Below, piece by piece: positions 36,111 through 50,550 of a stretch of 64,000 nucleotides of DNA. The stretch covers positions 5,537,143 to 5,601,142 of the forward strand of contig NC_066844.1 of the NCBI RefSeq assembly GCF_001640805.2, written 5' to 3'. The translations under genes were made by a program, and so were the position numbers. The DNA is from Lates calcarifer (Eukaryota; Chordata; Actinopteri; Centropomidae). Each line of letters begins with the position of its first letter. Position 1 is the first letter of the stretch. A model generated the notes under the pieces. That model saw only the letters and a program-made list of their open reading frames with translations, did no database searches and was not told where the DNA came from.

Positions 36111-39100
36111 TACCATTTTTTAAAAACTTAATTGCAAGATATATCATTCAGTAGGTCTAGTCCCACAATGAAATGAAAGTGGTGAAACACTATAAAAGCT
36201 TTCACAAGATTCATAAGTGATGATTTGTCATGCTGTGTCATGCATCACATTAGCCAAGTCTGTCTCATTATCGTAGGCTGGGTTCCATTTTGAGAAATCA
36301 CTCTGATATACAGTAAATGGGCATGGATTTAAATGCGGATGTTTGATTTCCATTGTCCGTATTTTCGTAGTAAGAGTTCTGATTGGCTGTTTCTTCTCAG
36401 TGCTGGCTATTCCTTTTTACTTTTTGCTTTAAGCCACCTGCTGTAATGAGCCATACAGTATCACTCTTATGGAGAATCTTTGGTGAGTCATTAGCTTTCA
36501 TTGTGCGGTCTTAAGCAACTGCATGTAAGGACAAGAAAATGTGATGAGCTCAGCTCCCCCCCCGGTGCAGCTAAACCAATAGGAAATCCTTTCCTAAACT
36601 AAATCAATGAGTTCCCCAGGTTCTGTGTGGTCATGTCTGTTGTTAACATTTACTTTATTCTGCATACTGGGAGATGGCAATTTTGTCTCCCTTGTGGATA
36701 TTGTTCCATTCTTTTATTTTCTGTTGTCATCGTTTGAGGAAGCTTTATCATTCAGATTACATTTTTGTGAAGGTCTTGTTTCAAGATTGCCACCTACAGT
36801 TTACATATATTTTGATTAATTCTAGCCTCGGGGAAACAAATAGCTTTGTGTGTTGCTGTCATTCAGTTTTATCATTATTTTGTCATATTTTGCAGCAGAA
36901 AACACACAGTTTAGATGACATGCAAAGCATTGTCAGTTTCTAAGTTTTACAGTAGATTTGGAACGTAAGATTGTTTCAACAAACTAATGCCACATTTAAA
37001 GAACAGTCCTTGCCTGATTGGATTTTTTCTTGTATCCCCTTTATGTCACGACAAGATGGATAAAAGAATTGTGGAACGTATGGATTATTGGTATACAGTG
37101 GCATGCAAACATCAAATCATCAAATGTTCCAACGTGCCACAATAAAAGCGGCAAAATTAGTATTCACGTTAGCATATTTACAGATCTGCATGGACACAGG
37201 GGTATTAAAAAACAGTCATGGCAACAGTGTATTCCAAAGATGACTAAACAGGAAATTTGATAGTCTCCAGGATACTATATGCATGCAAACACAGGCAATG
37301 TTAAAACAGATGACTACAAATATCACTGAGGCTCACATAAAATAAGCCGGAGACAGATTTTTAATCAGGCAGGATGATTTGGCACAGTACAAAAATATGT
37401 CCACTGTAGGAGATGATTCAATAAGCTTAGGGGCTGAGTATGAATACTTACCTCCTGATTAACCTTTTAATACATTTTATTTGATTTATTTAATCTTTGT
37501 CCATCTTCCTTTGCAGATGTCTCTAAAAATTTGATCTGATGCTATACTTTGGTGGAGAATAAGAGATAATGTGAATAATCTCAAAATATCTTTGGGCCAA
37601 GATGGAGATGGATTTCTCTGAAACACAATGTTTAATGACTCATTATTGCGGTCAGCCACTGAAAATAGATGAGATAGACATTTTATCCTGATTAACGCGC
37701 CTAATGGGTTTGCCCATAAAACCAAACCGTTCCTTCAGTGATGCATGCTGAGTCTGTCTCTCTGTCATATTTTCAGGTCGATAATGCATACACTAATCCA
37801 TCAAGATTGACAGTGATCATTAGAATAATAAGAAGAGCAGATATTTGATATGAACTCTTTTGGTGGCTGTTGCCAGTTGAATGAAACTGTCTGAGATGAT
37901 CGGGCAAGCTTGACAGCAGGAGCCAATAACTGAGAGAAATTCATTATTCATTCCTTAAAAGTTAATCCCCAAGATAAACTTTTTTCATTTGCAAATAAAA
38001 ATAGATGTTTGTTTTTTTTAAGAAGATGTTATTTGAAGTTTCTCACCATGTGTCTCAGTAGAGCCATAGACACATCAGTAATGTACTACCCATGAACAAT
38101 CTATATTTACTTAAGTGTTATCATCCCAGTGCTGAAGGCATAAACATAATTTGTTATGCAGGTAGCAAGGGTAAGGTGTGTGCTTGACTGTGTGTGTGTA
38201 CTGTATATGTAGGTTTTCAGGTGTGAATGTTTGTAAGCAAATATGCATGTATTTGTGAGGTTCAGAATTATACGCCAAAGAGAGCTAAGAGATATTTATA
38301 TATCTCTAAGCAAGTTTTACTTTAGCATCTTATTAAATATTAGTGGACTGTACGCTTGCAACTCTGCTGCAACTCTTAGAACTGTATCCCCCAAACATAA
38401 TTCAAAATATTGCCATTAATTGTGTAATGAAGTGTGTTTTATAAAGAAACTTAACATAATTATTGGCCAAGAGGCTACTCAGAGATTAATACATTAGGAT
38501 AATACTAAATCATTCAGTACCCATGTTGAAATAAAGCCATCACATTGTTTCATGACTAAGGTCAGCACTAGAGATGCATTGGTAGTATAATGGAACAAAT
38601 GGAACTGGAAGCCATCCGTCTCTCAAGTGCTTGTACTTGGATCAGCAAATGATGCCTATCGTGATACAGATATATTAATGAGCTGTGCTTCAGCACAGTA
38701 AAATACTTTTCCAATGGGGTGTTGAGAATGGAGAGGTGAAGGACTCACTTTACCCCAGTTAGACACAGAATAATACAGGCATGATACCATGAACATGTCA
38801 CAAATTGCACTCTTTCTTATGACTGCAATATGTTAGTTGCACTGTAATGTACTGATACCATACACACGCTGCTAGAATCACCTTAACTTACCCTTTGCAA
38901 CAACAAATATTTATTTCTGCACTCTTTCCTTCACTGTTAGTAGAAATAATTTGTAATTCAATTTAAAATAATTTATGCACTAATGAGAGTGGCCCCCAAA
39001 GTAATGAAACTTTGAGTATCTAAGTAATGAAGTTGACTCTCACAAATGTAGTTTTAGTTCATGGCCCACACAAACAACCCATGTGTCTTCCTTTTTCAGT

Positions 39101-40234
39101 CCCAAAAATAACTCACAATGATAGCTTTGAATATTTGCACCCTGGCGTTGTTGTAATAGTGCTTAATGTCAATATGTTTCATAAATTATTCTCCAATTAA
39201 GTTAATCATGCTGAAAATGTTGCCAAACAGAAAGAATAATGGGATGAGCGGTTTTGTCACCATTGCTGCTGGTAGGGAGAATTGCATTTCAGGCCACACA
39301 GTAATTCTTTTAGGTCCGTTGGATAAAATATCAAGAAACCAAGTGATTCCGCTTTGGGATGAAAATTAATCTGCAAAATACAGTACTTTTCTTGTTAAAA
39401 TATGCTGCTTTCTAATATGCTGTAATTAAAATGACCTCTGTGGTAGTTCAGATAGCCTAAAGATACATTGTGTCACAAATTCACACAGTGTTAAGGCTGC
39501 AGGTGAATTAAGTGAATAAAACATATGATTTCAGGACCTACACAGTGCATTACAATGCATCATTTCAAAAGACATGGCTCAATTAACTATACCTGTCCCA
39601 AATGATGACTTATATCCTGCCAAGTAATATGCAATGGCTGCCAGTAACAGTCATTACAGTCACTTGATTTACAAAATTTCTAGACTAGAACAATCAACCT
39701 TTGACAGTTGTGGTATGGTTCACTGGGTAGAAGAATACATTTTGTAAGCACAGCCATAATTGCATTTAGCCATACCACAAAGAGATATGGTAGTTTTTAT
39801 TATCTGATTCCAGCTTCTGCACATTTATGTTTCTTGTGGTTTGGCTTTCTCCCTGGTCAAAGACTCATTTTATATCCCTAGTATTAAGAGTTTTTTTGTG
39901 GAGTGCAAATGTCCTGACTGTGACTATTTTGCAAGAGTTTATGAAATAATCTACTCTTAGCATGATTGGTGATTGGAACTACAAGGCATCTTAATTTACC
40001 TTAACAACAATCACAGAAGGACTAGTTTGAACTCTGTTCCAATCAAAGTAGTTTGGAGGTGTGGGAAGTAAACAGCCTGTTCAAGAATTTCAAGCCATTA
40101 CATAAAGAGAGACAGAAACAAACCCTTCTTGTGAGACTGATTAGTTTGTCACCCTGATTTCAAACAGACCTTTCTAGACAGTCCTCTTTTCACTGCACAT
40201 ACTTTTGTTTGTGTGTGGTGGCCCAACGATTTTC
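36111..40234. other. Presumed intronic stretch, no gene seen
   Basis: Short open frames only. At 37076-37092, 'tacagtggcatgcaaac' resembles a mariner-like element end, but nothing beyond it matches. No exon was recognised. Confidence 0.45.
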
Positions 40235-40330
40235 ACCGTATGGCTGCAGGGCCTGTAGTGCACCAGCTAAGGGTTAAGTATCTTGCTCAAGGATATTTCC
40301 TCATTTATGGATGAACTGTGGTCACACTCA
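40235..40330 (+). repeat. Short fragment of a dispersed teleost repeat
   Basis: The stretch 'ggttaagtatcttgctcaag' followed by 'gatatttcc' matches a box common to several fish repeats (usually 'gttcagtgtcttgctcaagg' then 'acacttc'). Only about 95 bases are recognisable. The family cannot be named from this alone. Confidence 0.45.
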
Positions 40331-43300
40331 GGCCACTTGGTTGAAATATGACTCATCTATGCAGCTGGAAGACCATAATTGGTTGATTCCTGATAACCAA
40401 GTTTAAACCTATACGAAACCAAGCAGGCTGGATGGAACCGCTTTTTACAAGGTTATCCACTCTTATCAGTCACATGGTTTTTGTAAATGGAAGAATCAAA
40501 AACATGTTTTCTGCAGCACCCTTGAAAATTACAGTTCAGGGAGAGATTTGAGGGTTTTTCATTCTCAGGGTACATTTTCTCTGGCAATACACCCCAAGTC
40601 AGTGATTCATATATTCATAGTTTTTTCCTGTTGCCTTAAGTATACATTTTCCATGTACTTTCTGTATAGGAGGATATGGAAATTGGATAACACTTTTATG
40701 GTTGAGAGGCATCTCTTCCCCCATAGTCACCACTATTTTATATTGTTCTTTAGTCCAAATTATGATCCATGGTCCATGGTCCAATTATGATGATTTTGTG
40801 GTCGTAAATTGGCCCTTGCTCTGTCTGTATAATTATTTGAGATTTTTGTTTAAAAAAGCTACCAGTTGCAGTTTTTCTAAAACAAGATCCTCAGAAGAAA
40901 GAGAATATGTTAACCAGATAAAAAAAAATGCTGCTAGGAGGCAGTCTCTACTTCTCCTCATGGGTCCTTACCGATCTCTTAGTTATAAGGAGCTGGCTAA
41001 TCTTACAGGTAAAATAGCAGTGGGACAGCAAATGTGGTTTATTCAGCAGTATCCATGAGCGCAAACTTATTTTTTAACCAAATCTGAACACCCTGCCTGA
41101 CACTTCACGGAGATTTATTAATGCACACCCTTCTAAGAATCAATGACAAAAACTTGTCAAGCTCTCAAACAATGCTAGAAACAGGCATGCATTCCTCTGT
41201 GCTCACTTTTTCCAGCATGTGTCACATGCTGCTGTTGAGCCACCTCATTAGACCTTATAAGTGGAGTGGCTGTCATGGCTGACACAGGTATGAAGTGCAC
41301 ACGAGGGCAGAATTTGTGCCTGTGTTGCCACCCTGTCTTCACTGTGACTGTCACCCATTTTGGACTGTCATGGGGTGGGGTTGGAAGGCATGTGAGTGCC
41401 ATGCTGACCCTTGGGAATTCATCACATCTTGACAGAGGCTTGTCAGTCACCTCAGGATAACGTCTGCAGTAAATGCCATAAACCACGCTTTGGCCTATGT
41501 AGGATATAGAACTGGTAAGAGGATACAATTTGATTGATTGGCAGATATTTATGTGTGGTCTCATACCACTAACTCCCAAAGTGTTCCAGCCTATTAGCTT
41601 TAGTTAAGAGTGATTTCCTTGGAGACATGGCGAAAAAGCAGTTTTTTGGCAAGTGAGCAGGCATGTCAAATGACTCAATTAATCAATTCCAGTGCCAAAT
41701 TGACAGCATTTAGAGTATGTTGTTTTATCATAGCTCTCCTGCTGTTTCTCATTACATTTACTTTCACACCTTGAAATGCAACTTGAATCCCAATTATAGG
41801 AAGGAGTAATTCTTTGCATGCACTAAGGGTCCATTAGGCTCTGCCAGCAGTAGTCCAGAGTTATCTGAGTCCTCACTACATGTTCTGTGTTATCTTAAAC
41901 AGCTTATTATAATAGACCTCTGTGTACGTGTTGGAAAAAACATTGTTTTTTCAATGAATTCTGAGTGGCCAGTAATGTATTGCATCACTGTTTCCAACTG
42001 ACTGCTCTACAAACATGGGATTCACAGATGCTTTGCTAGATAGTGGCTGTTAGTGAGCTGAGCTTCAGTGATCTGTTATCCCCTCATTACATTCATTTGT
42101 CCATTTCAATGTAAACCTTGCACACACTAGGGCAGACCTGATGGCATTTTTAAATGTACTGAGCAAAAAGCGAAATTGTAGCAATTTTAACCAGTGCCAG
42201 GGTACATATTTTAAAGCAAAAGCAGCATTCAAAATGATGGCTCTGTAAACACATTCTGACACTGTAAACAGGAGACTACACTTACTGAGCATATTTTGCT
42301 ATGATATGTTAAGAGTATGCATTCCAGGTTTTCAAAACTAGCATATCAGTAATTTAGAATGGAATGCCAGCTTTTCCCTCTTGACTACATGCTTAGGTGT
42401 TTTTTTAAGCCTATTTTTCCTGTAAAAGAATATACTGCAAAACCACAATTTAATATGGTAATAGATAAATTCAATAATCTTCTGCTGAATTGGCTTACTG
42501 TATTAATAATTTTTCAGCATGCAATTGTAATACACTATACACTCCTGCTCTAAATGATGATTATTCTATATGAGTCATAAGAAGCATCAGACCGCTTAAT
42601 CCATCACCGAGTTCAAGCAACCACTCTCTTCCTCTATAGTTTCTGCAGGCCTTGATGACTCTATACCACCTTCTCTGGGAGCCTTGCAGCTTACTGCCTA
42701 TAATGTTCAATTCTCACATCAGAGGCCCTTTTATTTTCATAGCCTTTGGTGTAAAGAATGTACTCTTAATGACAGAGCATTCAACAGCAGCAGCTGTTCC
42801 TTACAACATTCAGATTCAGGCCTCATGCAAAACAATTACTTTTACCACTCCATAATTTTTCATGCCAGAATCCTATCCAATCCAAGTGTTACACAATCTG
42901 TAAACTTGTATAATAATCTTGTTTTATAATAATCATTGTCATACACTGTTGCCTTCAAACACTCTGTACAGATTGGGTAGATAGACAGACAGACAGACAG
43001 ACAGATATTATGTGATTCTATAAGGTATCAATCTGTGTCTTAGTATAATCTGGGCTTTTCAAATACAGTAAATTAAAAATTTAATTCATATTTAGCTCAT
43101 TTGCTTTAGTTTTTCATTTTCAACACTATTGTTGCATAGGAACAGTCATTTTTCACACAGTTGTCGTCCTGTCTTCAGATACAATTGCTGCTGTGCCTTG
43201 TAACTTGTGAAATGTAATATTTTCCAGTCTTACCATTTGTCTTTCATGTGTCTTTCTTGGGTTTGCATGTGTTAACATGCTCATGTTGTAGCTACGAATG

Positions 43301-44368
43301 TCATTGTTTACCTTGCAGTACATTGGTGAACTGTCCGGAGTGTTCCCCTTGTTTTTTGCTTAGTGCTTTGACAGATGTGCTCTACCCCTGTTCTATCACT
43401 GAACAAAAAGAAATGGTTTTAGAGAGGAGATGAAGGCATTGACATGAAGAGGAGATGGCACCACCATACCAGATGAAATGTTGTACCACTTGGAAATACT
43501 GTTAAAAGGAATTCATAAGCAAGGCTGTGCTGTGCTCATCCTTCTTTAAAGTTTGACACTTAACTGAATTATGTAAAACCGGTAATGCCCCCTGCTATGG
43601 CTATGGGCCCTTTTATTATGCCAGCCCAAGAGAAAAACCTATTTCAGATATTAGGTATGGTATTGCAGAGTGACAGGTCTAAATATCACAAGATGCCAGA
43701 GGTCTTTTAGACCTCTCAATATGATATGCCACTCACAGTGTACTGGATGAACAATATTGCTCACTGCATTGCACTACAAAGCTTTGCTAAAATATCTTCG
43801 AAACAAAAGTCTATATGGCACAAAGAGATAAGATTACTGTTTCATCTCACAGCAGATCTAACCTGTTTGTGTAGTGCGTGCCAAAAAACCTGCTGAGAGG
43901 CTTTTATTCTAGTCTAGATACCTTTCCTTGAATGTTGCTCCTTTCTCCCCACTGAGGCTTTCACCCAAACTGAATAGCTATCCGTGACAATAGCTTTGTG
44001 GATAATTAGCTGAATGATGTAATTGGGACCTCTCAGGGCCTTGTGGTCCTGAAGGACTAACCAGAAGGCTCCCTCCTATGGAGTATAGAGATAGAGACAC
44101 CACCCAGCGTCAGGCACAGGGATGTGAAGTAGCCTCTTGCATCCATTCATCTTTGCCACAACAGAGGCTTTTTCCTGCTCATTAGAGCTATACTTATGCT
44201 CTAATGAGGAAGCAGGAGGGGTGTTGGCCATGGGGTGGAGACACACAGCGGTCATTTTATTTTTGTTTGAAGGTGACCATGGTATTTAATGGAGGTGCAC
44301 CACTCACAGCATGTGATCTGTCTCCCCTGAGTTGTTCAACTCTTAATTTGCTTTGTCTCTTTGGACTT
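40331..44368. other. Presumed intronic stretch, no gene seen
   Basis: Includes a 134-codon minus-strand open frame (41175-41579) and a shorter + strand frame over the same bases. Neither shows a motif, and both are attributed to a locally stop-poor patch. A GACA microsatellite lies at 42984-43005. Confidence 0.45.
42984..43005. repeat. (GACA)n microsatellite
   Basis: Five tandem GACA units with a GATA-like edge on each side, a tetranucleotide class often seen in fish. Confidence 0.9.
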
Positions 44369-44487
44369 ATTGTCTCCTTGTCTCTGTCTCTGTCTTGGCT
44401 TCCTCTCACTCTCTCTCTCTGACTCCCTCCTTCTTTCTGTCATTCACTCACTCACGCTCTCTTTTGCTCCTGTGTCTCCTTCACCAG
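44369..44487 (+). repeat. Pyrimidine-rich (CT)n tract ending in CAG
   Basis: About 120 bases of mostly C and T, including CT microsatellite units, ending in CCAG at 44484-44487. It resembles a splice acceptor, but a phase-1 continuation from the first exon meets a stop after about eleven codons. It is more likely a degenerate CT repeat. Confidence 0.6.
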
Positions 44488-47400
44488 AGCTGAAGTACAT
44501 GTTGAAGCTCTTCCTATCGTGAATAATGCACATCAACTGCAGAGGTCAAATGGAATGGGTTTTGCGAGATAATGACTGGAGTGATGGTACCTGGGCGCCA
44601 CCAGATTGTGGAGTGTCTGAGCTTGTCATAAAACGACAGGGAGGAGGACGCTGGGTGCTCACTGTGTCCTTTAGGCATTATGAATGTCAGAATAGGCAAT
44701 GTCAAAATGGCCCAGTTTTCATCCCACCCCCTCTCCAGCTCCCTCCACCTCTCCATCCGACACCAACAATCCCTTTGTCATTTTCTTCTTCATCCAAGCA
44801 GAAAAAAAACCCTCAGTTCATCCTTAGGTCACATATCCATGTGCAACATTTACAAACTCAATCTGTGACTGAGCGACAGCCATATCGGACAGCTCTGTGT
44901 CATCATCCAACGTCACATGCCGCTCAAAGCTAACATTTATTGCATCTGTCTTCTTGTCATTGAATGACTTTGATGCCTCTCTCCTGCATTACAAAGTCGA
45001 GGTTTGCTCCCTCTTTGTGTCGATCCCCCTTGGTATCTTCTTGAGATTTACAGCTCCATTGACTGTTTCCCTTTCTCCCCTCCCACTGCTATGTTTAAAA
45101 CCCAAGGAAACATCACAAGTTAAGGGAATTGGGGGCATCACTCTGCTGTCTTCCCCCACTTTGCTGCACTAAACACTGAGTTTCAGCTCAAATTGCATCC
45201 TATTAAAAGTCAATGAGCCGTTGTCACATTATTATAGGCCCTGGACTTGACAGCTCACAAAATAATCTATTAAAATCCATGAGTCACTGTGATGTGTTTG
45301 TAGCTAGCGAACAACATTAAAATTGATATTTGGGACACAGGATATCACCTGTCACTGGGAGAGTGGGACCATCACTGAATAATAATTACACGAAAAATCT
45401 AATGAATAAGTCAAATAAGAAGAGACGTGAAAATGCAGCACCATTTTTTATTCAGACAGCTGTGTGTGAACTGTGACTTTGCAGACAAGTAGAACAACTT
45501 AGGAAAGAAACAGGTTGAGAACAAAGGGTATGATGGGGCCTGTGTCTTCTCCAGCACCCCGGCAACCATCACCCAGCTCAGACAGTTGCACACTTTTCAT
45601 ACAGCATCACTGTATCTGTGCAGTGGTCTGTGCTTGTGTCAAGGTTCAAGCATAAGGAGGATCTGAAGGAGTAGTGTTTTAAGTTTGAAATTAAATCTGA
45701 AGTGATTATAATGTAATAATGCATATGAGCATTTTCATTTGAATAAAACTCCAACTTTGATAGATGCTTATATCATAGCATCATAGCAAATCAGCCTAAA
45801 CCCAACCTGTATAGTCAGTTAAGCTTGCACTGAACAACATGAACATTTGCAGCTTCAAAATGGCAACATGAGGTAATTGTTTGAAAATGTCAGTACTCCA
45901 AAATGTAATTCCAGTAAATTATACACAGTAAGATGATGTTTACCAACTTGGCTGGACTGTTGTGCCCGTACAAAATAATAAAGTCCATCTTTCTCTGTAT
46001 GGCATGCTCATCGATAGATGTTTAGAAGGCAGTTTATATTTCACTGAGAGGTAACTTCTTTCTCTTTCTTCAGGCAAAGATATGTATATTGCAATTCCTC
46101 ATTTGTGCAAATGCGCTGTATCTTCAGCAACTAAATTAGAGGAATTTGAGAGTGCTCTACTGGAGATCATCTTTGTGGTCTAGGCCAGGTGTTGATTTAC
46201 ATAAAAAAATCTTGCTTTTTGCAGCTTTGTGGATTGAACTGCTTTAATAATTTATATTGTCTTTTCACTGAAGTGATGTATGTGGGTTCTATTCACAGGG
46301 AAGGTCAACGTTAGATTCACAGAATTGTGTTTTGAATCCATTGTAATATTTTCCCTCATCAAGATCTTGACTAGCACTGCTCTCGCATGCAGTTTTTCAT
46401 GTCTCAGTACACCTTCACTGCCTCCGGTGTCGGAGCCTTGCAGAAGTGGAGGCTCCCTTAGTGCAAATATTCACACCTGATTGCGCCATTCCCCCATGAC
46501 GGTAACCCAGGGCCCCGGTGGGATGGCTGACCTTGTGGACAGGTTCAGGGCTTTGCCAAGGATGCCTCTCGTGTTCCTTGTTTAGACTGCTTTGCTAAAG
46601 TGGGAAGCTGAGACAGATGAGCATCCTGAGTGAAAATGCTGCAGGGACCCCGGGTGACAGCAGGGATTTCCATCATTTAGCTTTATGCCTTCACTACTCT
46701 GTCTCCTCAATACCCATCCTTCTCACCCCCACAGGCTTGTGATTAAACAATCACACTTAGTGTTACTGCATAAGATTTACAGTGAATGCATCTACAGTAA
46801 ATATAAACATTCAGAAGTGACACACAGTATTATACAGTGCATGAAATTGTGTTTCCTGCAATATAATTGTAAGAAATAAGACATGGATGTACTATATCTG
46901 TTAATTAATATGCAGTCATGTTGCATGAAAACACAGGGAAAAAAGATGTTTCATACTCTCTGCTTCTGTCCAGTTATATTTATATTAGTGTTCTAAATGA
47001 AGTCATATGAATCATGAGTTGAAGATGTTGTGCCCTGGTCTGTCACAGCGGTGAGTGACGGGCACACATGGCACTAAAACGTAGTGATGCTGAGCAGGAA
47101 GCTGCCATCTTGACCTTCCTAGCAATTAGCATTGTCACAGTATTGCTTGCGTGCATGTCGGTGGTTATTTAGAGGGACTTCTTGTTCTTTTTCCCTCTGG
47201 CAGGTCCATATATTGTTTGAAACAAATTCAATTATTTTTGACACACAAGAGAAAAAAAAGATAAATAATTGTGTGCACAAACACAAGTCAAATAAAGTAG
47301 TGGGAGAGTAACCACAAAAAGTATCCAAGCGTTTAGCAGCCTCTATCTGTGTGACACATGTACCTGTCTTCTGCTGGTGAAATTCCCTCATCGTGCTCGC

Positions 47401-50214
47401 TACACACAATTATTGCCTTCTCAGAGGCGTGAAAGGAGCTGTCAGAAATAATATTGTCTTTTGAAGTTGTTGTAAAGAAAACTTTTAAGCTATTTTCTAT
47501 TGACCAGTTTATAGCCATACTCACCCAAGTATGGGACAGTTGCAGTTTGAGCTGTCCAGACTGTGATGATTTTCATTTTTATCACACCATCACACAATTA
47601 TTGGATCCAAATTGCGTTGGCGGAGTCTTGCAGCCACCAGGCCTTTCTGTATGTTGTGCTTTAAAATGAGATCACGACTAACTTGGTTTAGTCATTGTGA
47701 ATTACTAAAAGCAGTATGCACTATATGTATAGATTCCATCTAGATCACCATTTTCTATCAATATATTTAAATAAAAGTATGTTACAGTAAAGCAGCATAA
47801 AACCCCATTTGCCACATGGAAGTAAATTCATCTCATGGAGGCAAGAACAGAAAACATTTCACACCTCACAGTTTGACACTTAGTAGGCAACAGTTTGCTC
47901 ATCATTTCTGCTTAGTTCCCGAAGGATAACTTGTTTCTTGTACAACATTACTAATCTAGACATGTGGTGCATTGCGAGGCTCAACCTTTTCAGAACTGGA
48001 TCTGCATGTTTTAGTTTTGAGAGAGAGAGATGTCCTTGGAGAGTTAAAGTAGATATTAAATGGCAATTTGGAATCAACAGAACAGTCCCATTAATTAATT
48101 ACTAAAATTAAAATGATCATTGACTGTACCAGCTTCATTGGCAAATACTGATGAACATGTTAGTGAATGGTTACCAGTCAGGGATGATTGGGCTTTATGA
48201 CACGAGCTCTGTTGTAAGAGTTAACAAAACATCATCTGATTTGAACCAATATTAGTCTGAGTCTGTGTGTGAGTGTGTGTGGATGTGTGTGTGCACGCAG
48301 TGAGAGGGAGCAGAGCACACAAATAATGGTACTGTAATATTACAGCTGTGTCTGATGGTTGCGTGGCTACAGGGGAAGTAAAGATGTCAGGATGGCTTTC
48401 ATATGACTTATTGATCCGTCTCCTGCAACGGTTGACAGAGCACTTTAGCTCGACTTTTCTGAGGATCAGTTACCTGTTGGTAAAATATATATATATATAA
48501 AAATTGGTAATACAAGCCTAGATTTTTTTGATGCAGACATGAGTCTGCTGTTTTTGACAAACAGTGCTATAATTTGATAGTTTTCACTGTTTCATTTAAC
48601 ACACCTGATGAATGGGTTTTATCCCAGCAAAGTATGCTAAATTTACATAAAATATAAATGCTGAAAATTACTAAGGAGTGGTATAGACTATAACTTCAAC
48701 TAGCCTTTTTCTTAAGTTAAGGTTCCTTGAGTCTTTCAAGTTGGCTTTTTTTCTTCTTTTGAAACATAGTTTATATAATCAGAAGACAGGGTATTGTGGA
48801 TTTGAGCCAGCAAGACAGCACAGTGAGGGAGAGAAACCACAGAGAGTGTTACTAGTAGCAGTGTGATTTGCAGTATAGATAGTGAATATAGTGATTTTTA
48901 TTTAGCTGCTTTTCACTAAGCAGAGCATGTTGCCCAGTTCAGCAGATGAGCACAGGAAATAAAATCCTAGAGACACATGCACTGTATGTCTTCTTTGATC
49001 TCATAAACCTGACAGATGTGATTCATCCATGTCTGTTTACAGCCGTGCATTAATTTCCCCTCCCGTCCCTAACACAGTTTAGCCCAATTAACACAGTAGC
49101 TCTTTTACTAACAGTGTGAGGGGGAGATGTGCATGTGTCAGAGCTGCAGTTGGCTACAGCCAAGTACCAGCGAGATCCAAAATGGAGGGACTGCTGTGAA
49201 TACCAATGCTTCCTACTTCCCCTCACTCAAAAAATGTAACCCATTAAGGAATACAGGAGTGCACGATTAGAGGAATAATTGAGAAGCTTAATGAAGGTTG
49301 TGTGAATAGATGAATTTGTATAATTTTGGAAAATCACTAAAATCTCCCATTCAGTCTTGCACAATTTCAGAGAAACTATAAATGTAATTGTCTTCCTGTC
49401 TGCAAGCTATTGCTCTTCCCTTTTAGGATTTTAAACAAGACTATGTATTCTTCGGGATAGTTGAGTCATTCCATGGCTAAAGGCACAAGAACTCCAAAAT
49501 GGTTGATATCGGGGCAACAACAGTATATTAATTATCAGGAAGATGTGATGTATGTTGCTGGGCCATGCCCCAAAAAAACAGCCCTGCTTGTCACTGTAAT
49601 GACTGGATGGAATCATACTGATCTTCTGTAGCTTTAATCATTTTATCCTCTGCTATAAAAATCCAAAATATGTCTAATCTGATCTGTAGATGCTGACATT
49701 CATCTCACTGCCAGTACTCCCCCCAGCTGACTTTATGACTCCACATTTCTAGTGAGATCTGAAAATGACTAAAGGGATATAGCCGCAGGATAGACAACGT
49801 GGCTCCTTTGACTGTCCTACCTGCCACTAGCTAGCAGTGGGAGGGGACATATAGGCGGGAAAATGACAGCAGAATTATACATGTGACACTGGAGTTAATG
49901 AAGACTGATTAATGCTAGGTGTAACTGTAGCCACAGGGGAACAATGTTGAAAGATGATCAAACCAATGTCTGTCTAATCAGTGAAAATGTCCTTGGTTCA
50001 GTCAAAGATGACAGCGGGCAGCCTTGGAGAGGGACTGACATTGACTTACCCTAAAAACCACAGCTTCAAACAGAAGGTAAAGTGGTACAGGGCAGGATGA
50101 GTACAGTGGAGCAATTCTTAAGTCATTCATCAGCCTGTTCAGTCACAGCTGTTCTGTGCCTTTGCTGTCTGTGGTCACCTGATATTAGGAAAGATTAACG
50201 AGACTAGCAGTGCT
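44488..50214. other. Presumed intronic stretch, no gene seen
   Basis: A 135-codon + strand frame (44526-44933) follows the CT tract. It is rich in Pro, Ser and His from low-complexity sequence and shows no domain. A TG-rich patch lies near 48265-48295 and a TA run near 48487-48499. The GC-richer patch 46420-46650 is unique-looking but unassigned. Confidence 0.45.
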
Positions 50215-50550
50215 ATGAGGCTGCAGTTAAGCAGGGTGGTGCTTTGTGCTTAATGCTAACATCAGGATGCTAACATACCCATAATGACAATGCTAACAGG
50301 CAGGTGTTTAGCTGGTACATTTTTTTTAAATGTTGCAACCAAATTTCATGGCAATCCATCCAATAGTTGTTGAGACATTTCATGAATTTTAACCACAAAT
50401 GTTCAACTCCAACTGATGCAAGAAGAAAAGTTAGGGAAGCCCCAGAGTCATTAGGATTCATCTTCCGGGATCCATGAATATCAGCTAGACTTTGTGCATG
50501 TCTATCCAATAGATGTTGAGATATTTAACCGGAGGTATAAATTTGTTCTT
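50215..50550 (-). repeat. Dispersed teleost repeat with 'ccaatagttgttgagacatt' core
   Basis: The segment contains 'gctaacatcaggatgctaac', then 'caaatttcatggcaatccat' followed by 'ccaatagttgttgagacatt', then a second half-copy ending 'tatccaatagatgttgagat'. This series of boxes, with the 'ccaatagttgttgaga' unit occurring twice, defines an abundant teleost repeat with an internal tandem-like structure. The copy is complete enough to see the double unit at 50358-50380 and 50502-50523. The strand given is arbitrary. A 79-codon minus-strand frame inside it is incidental. Confidence 0.7.

Noticed and set aside
37076..37092. 'tacagtggcatgcaaac', similar to the end of a mariner-type element
   Set aside because: Similarity stops after about 17 bases and no second end or transposase remnant was found nearby.
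38287..38310. Perfect short inverted repeat 'agagatatttatatatctct'
   Set aside because: Eight-base AT-rich arms with a four-base loop occur by chance often; no other sign of a structured RNA.
41175..41579. 134-codon minus-strand open frame
   Set aside because: No motif, hydrophobic segment or family resemblance; a + strand frame is open over the same bases, indicating a stop-poor patch.
44484..44933. CT-rich tract ending in CAG followed by a 135-codon open frame, resembling an acceptor and exon
   Set aside because: Continuing in phase 1 from the first exon meets a stop after about eleven codons, and the open frame is in another frame, low-complexity (Pro/Ser/His-rich) and lacks a convincing donor or domain.
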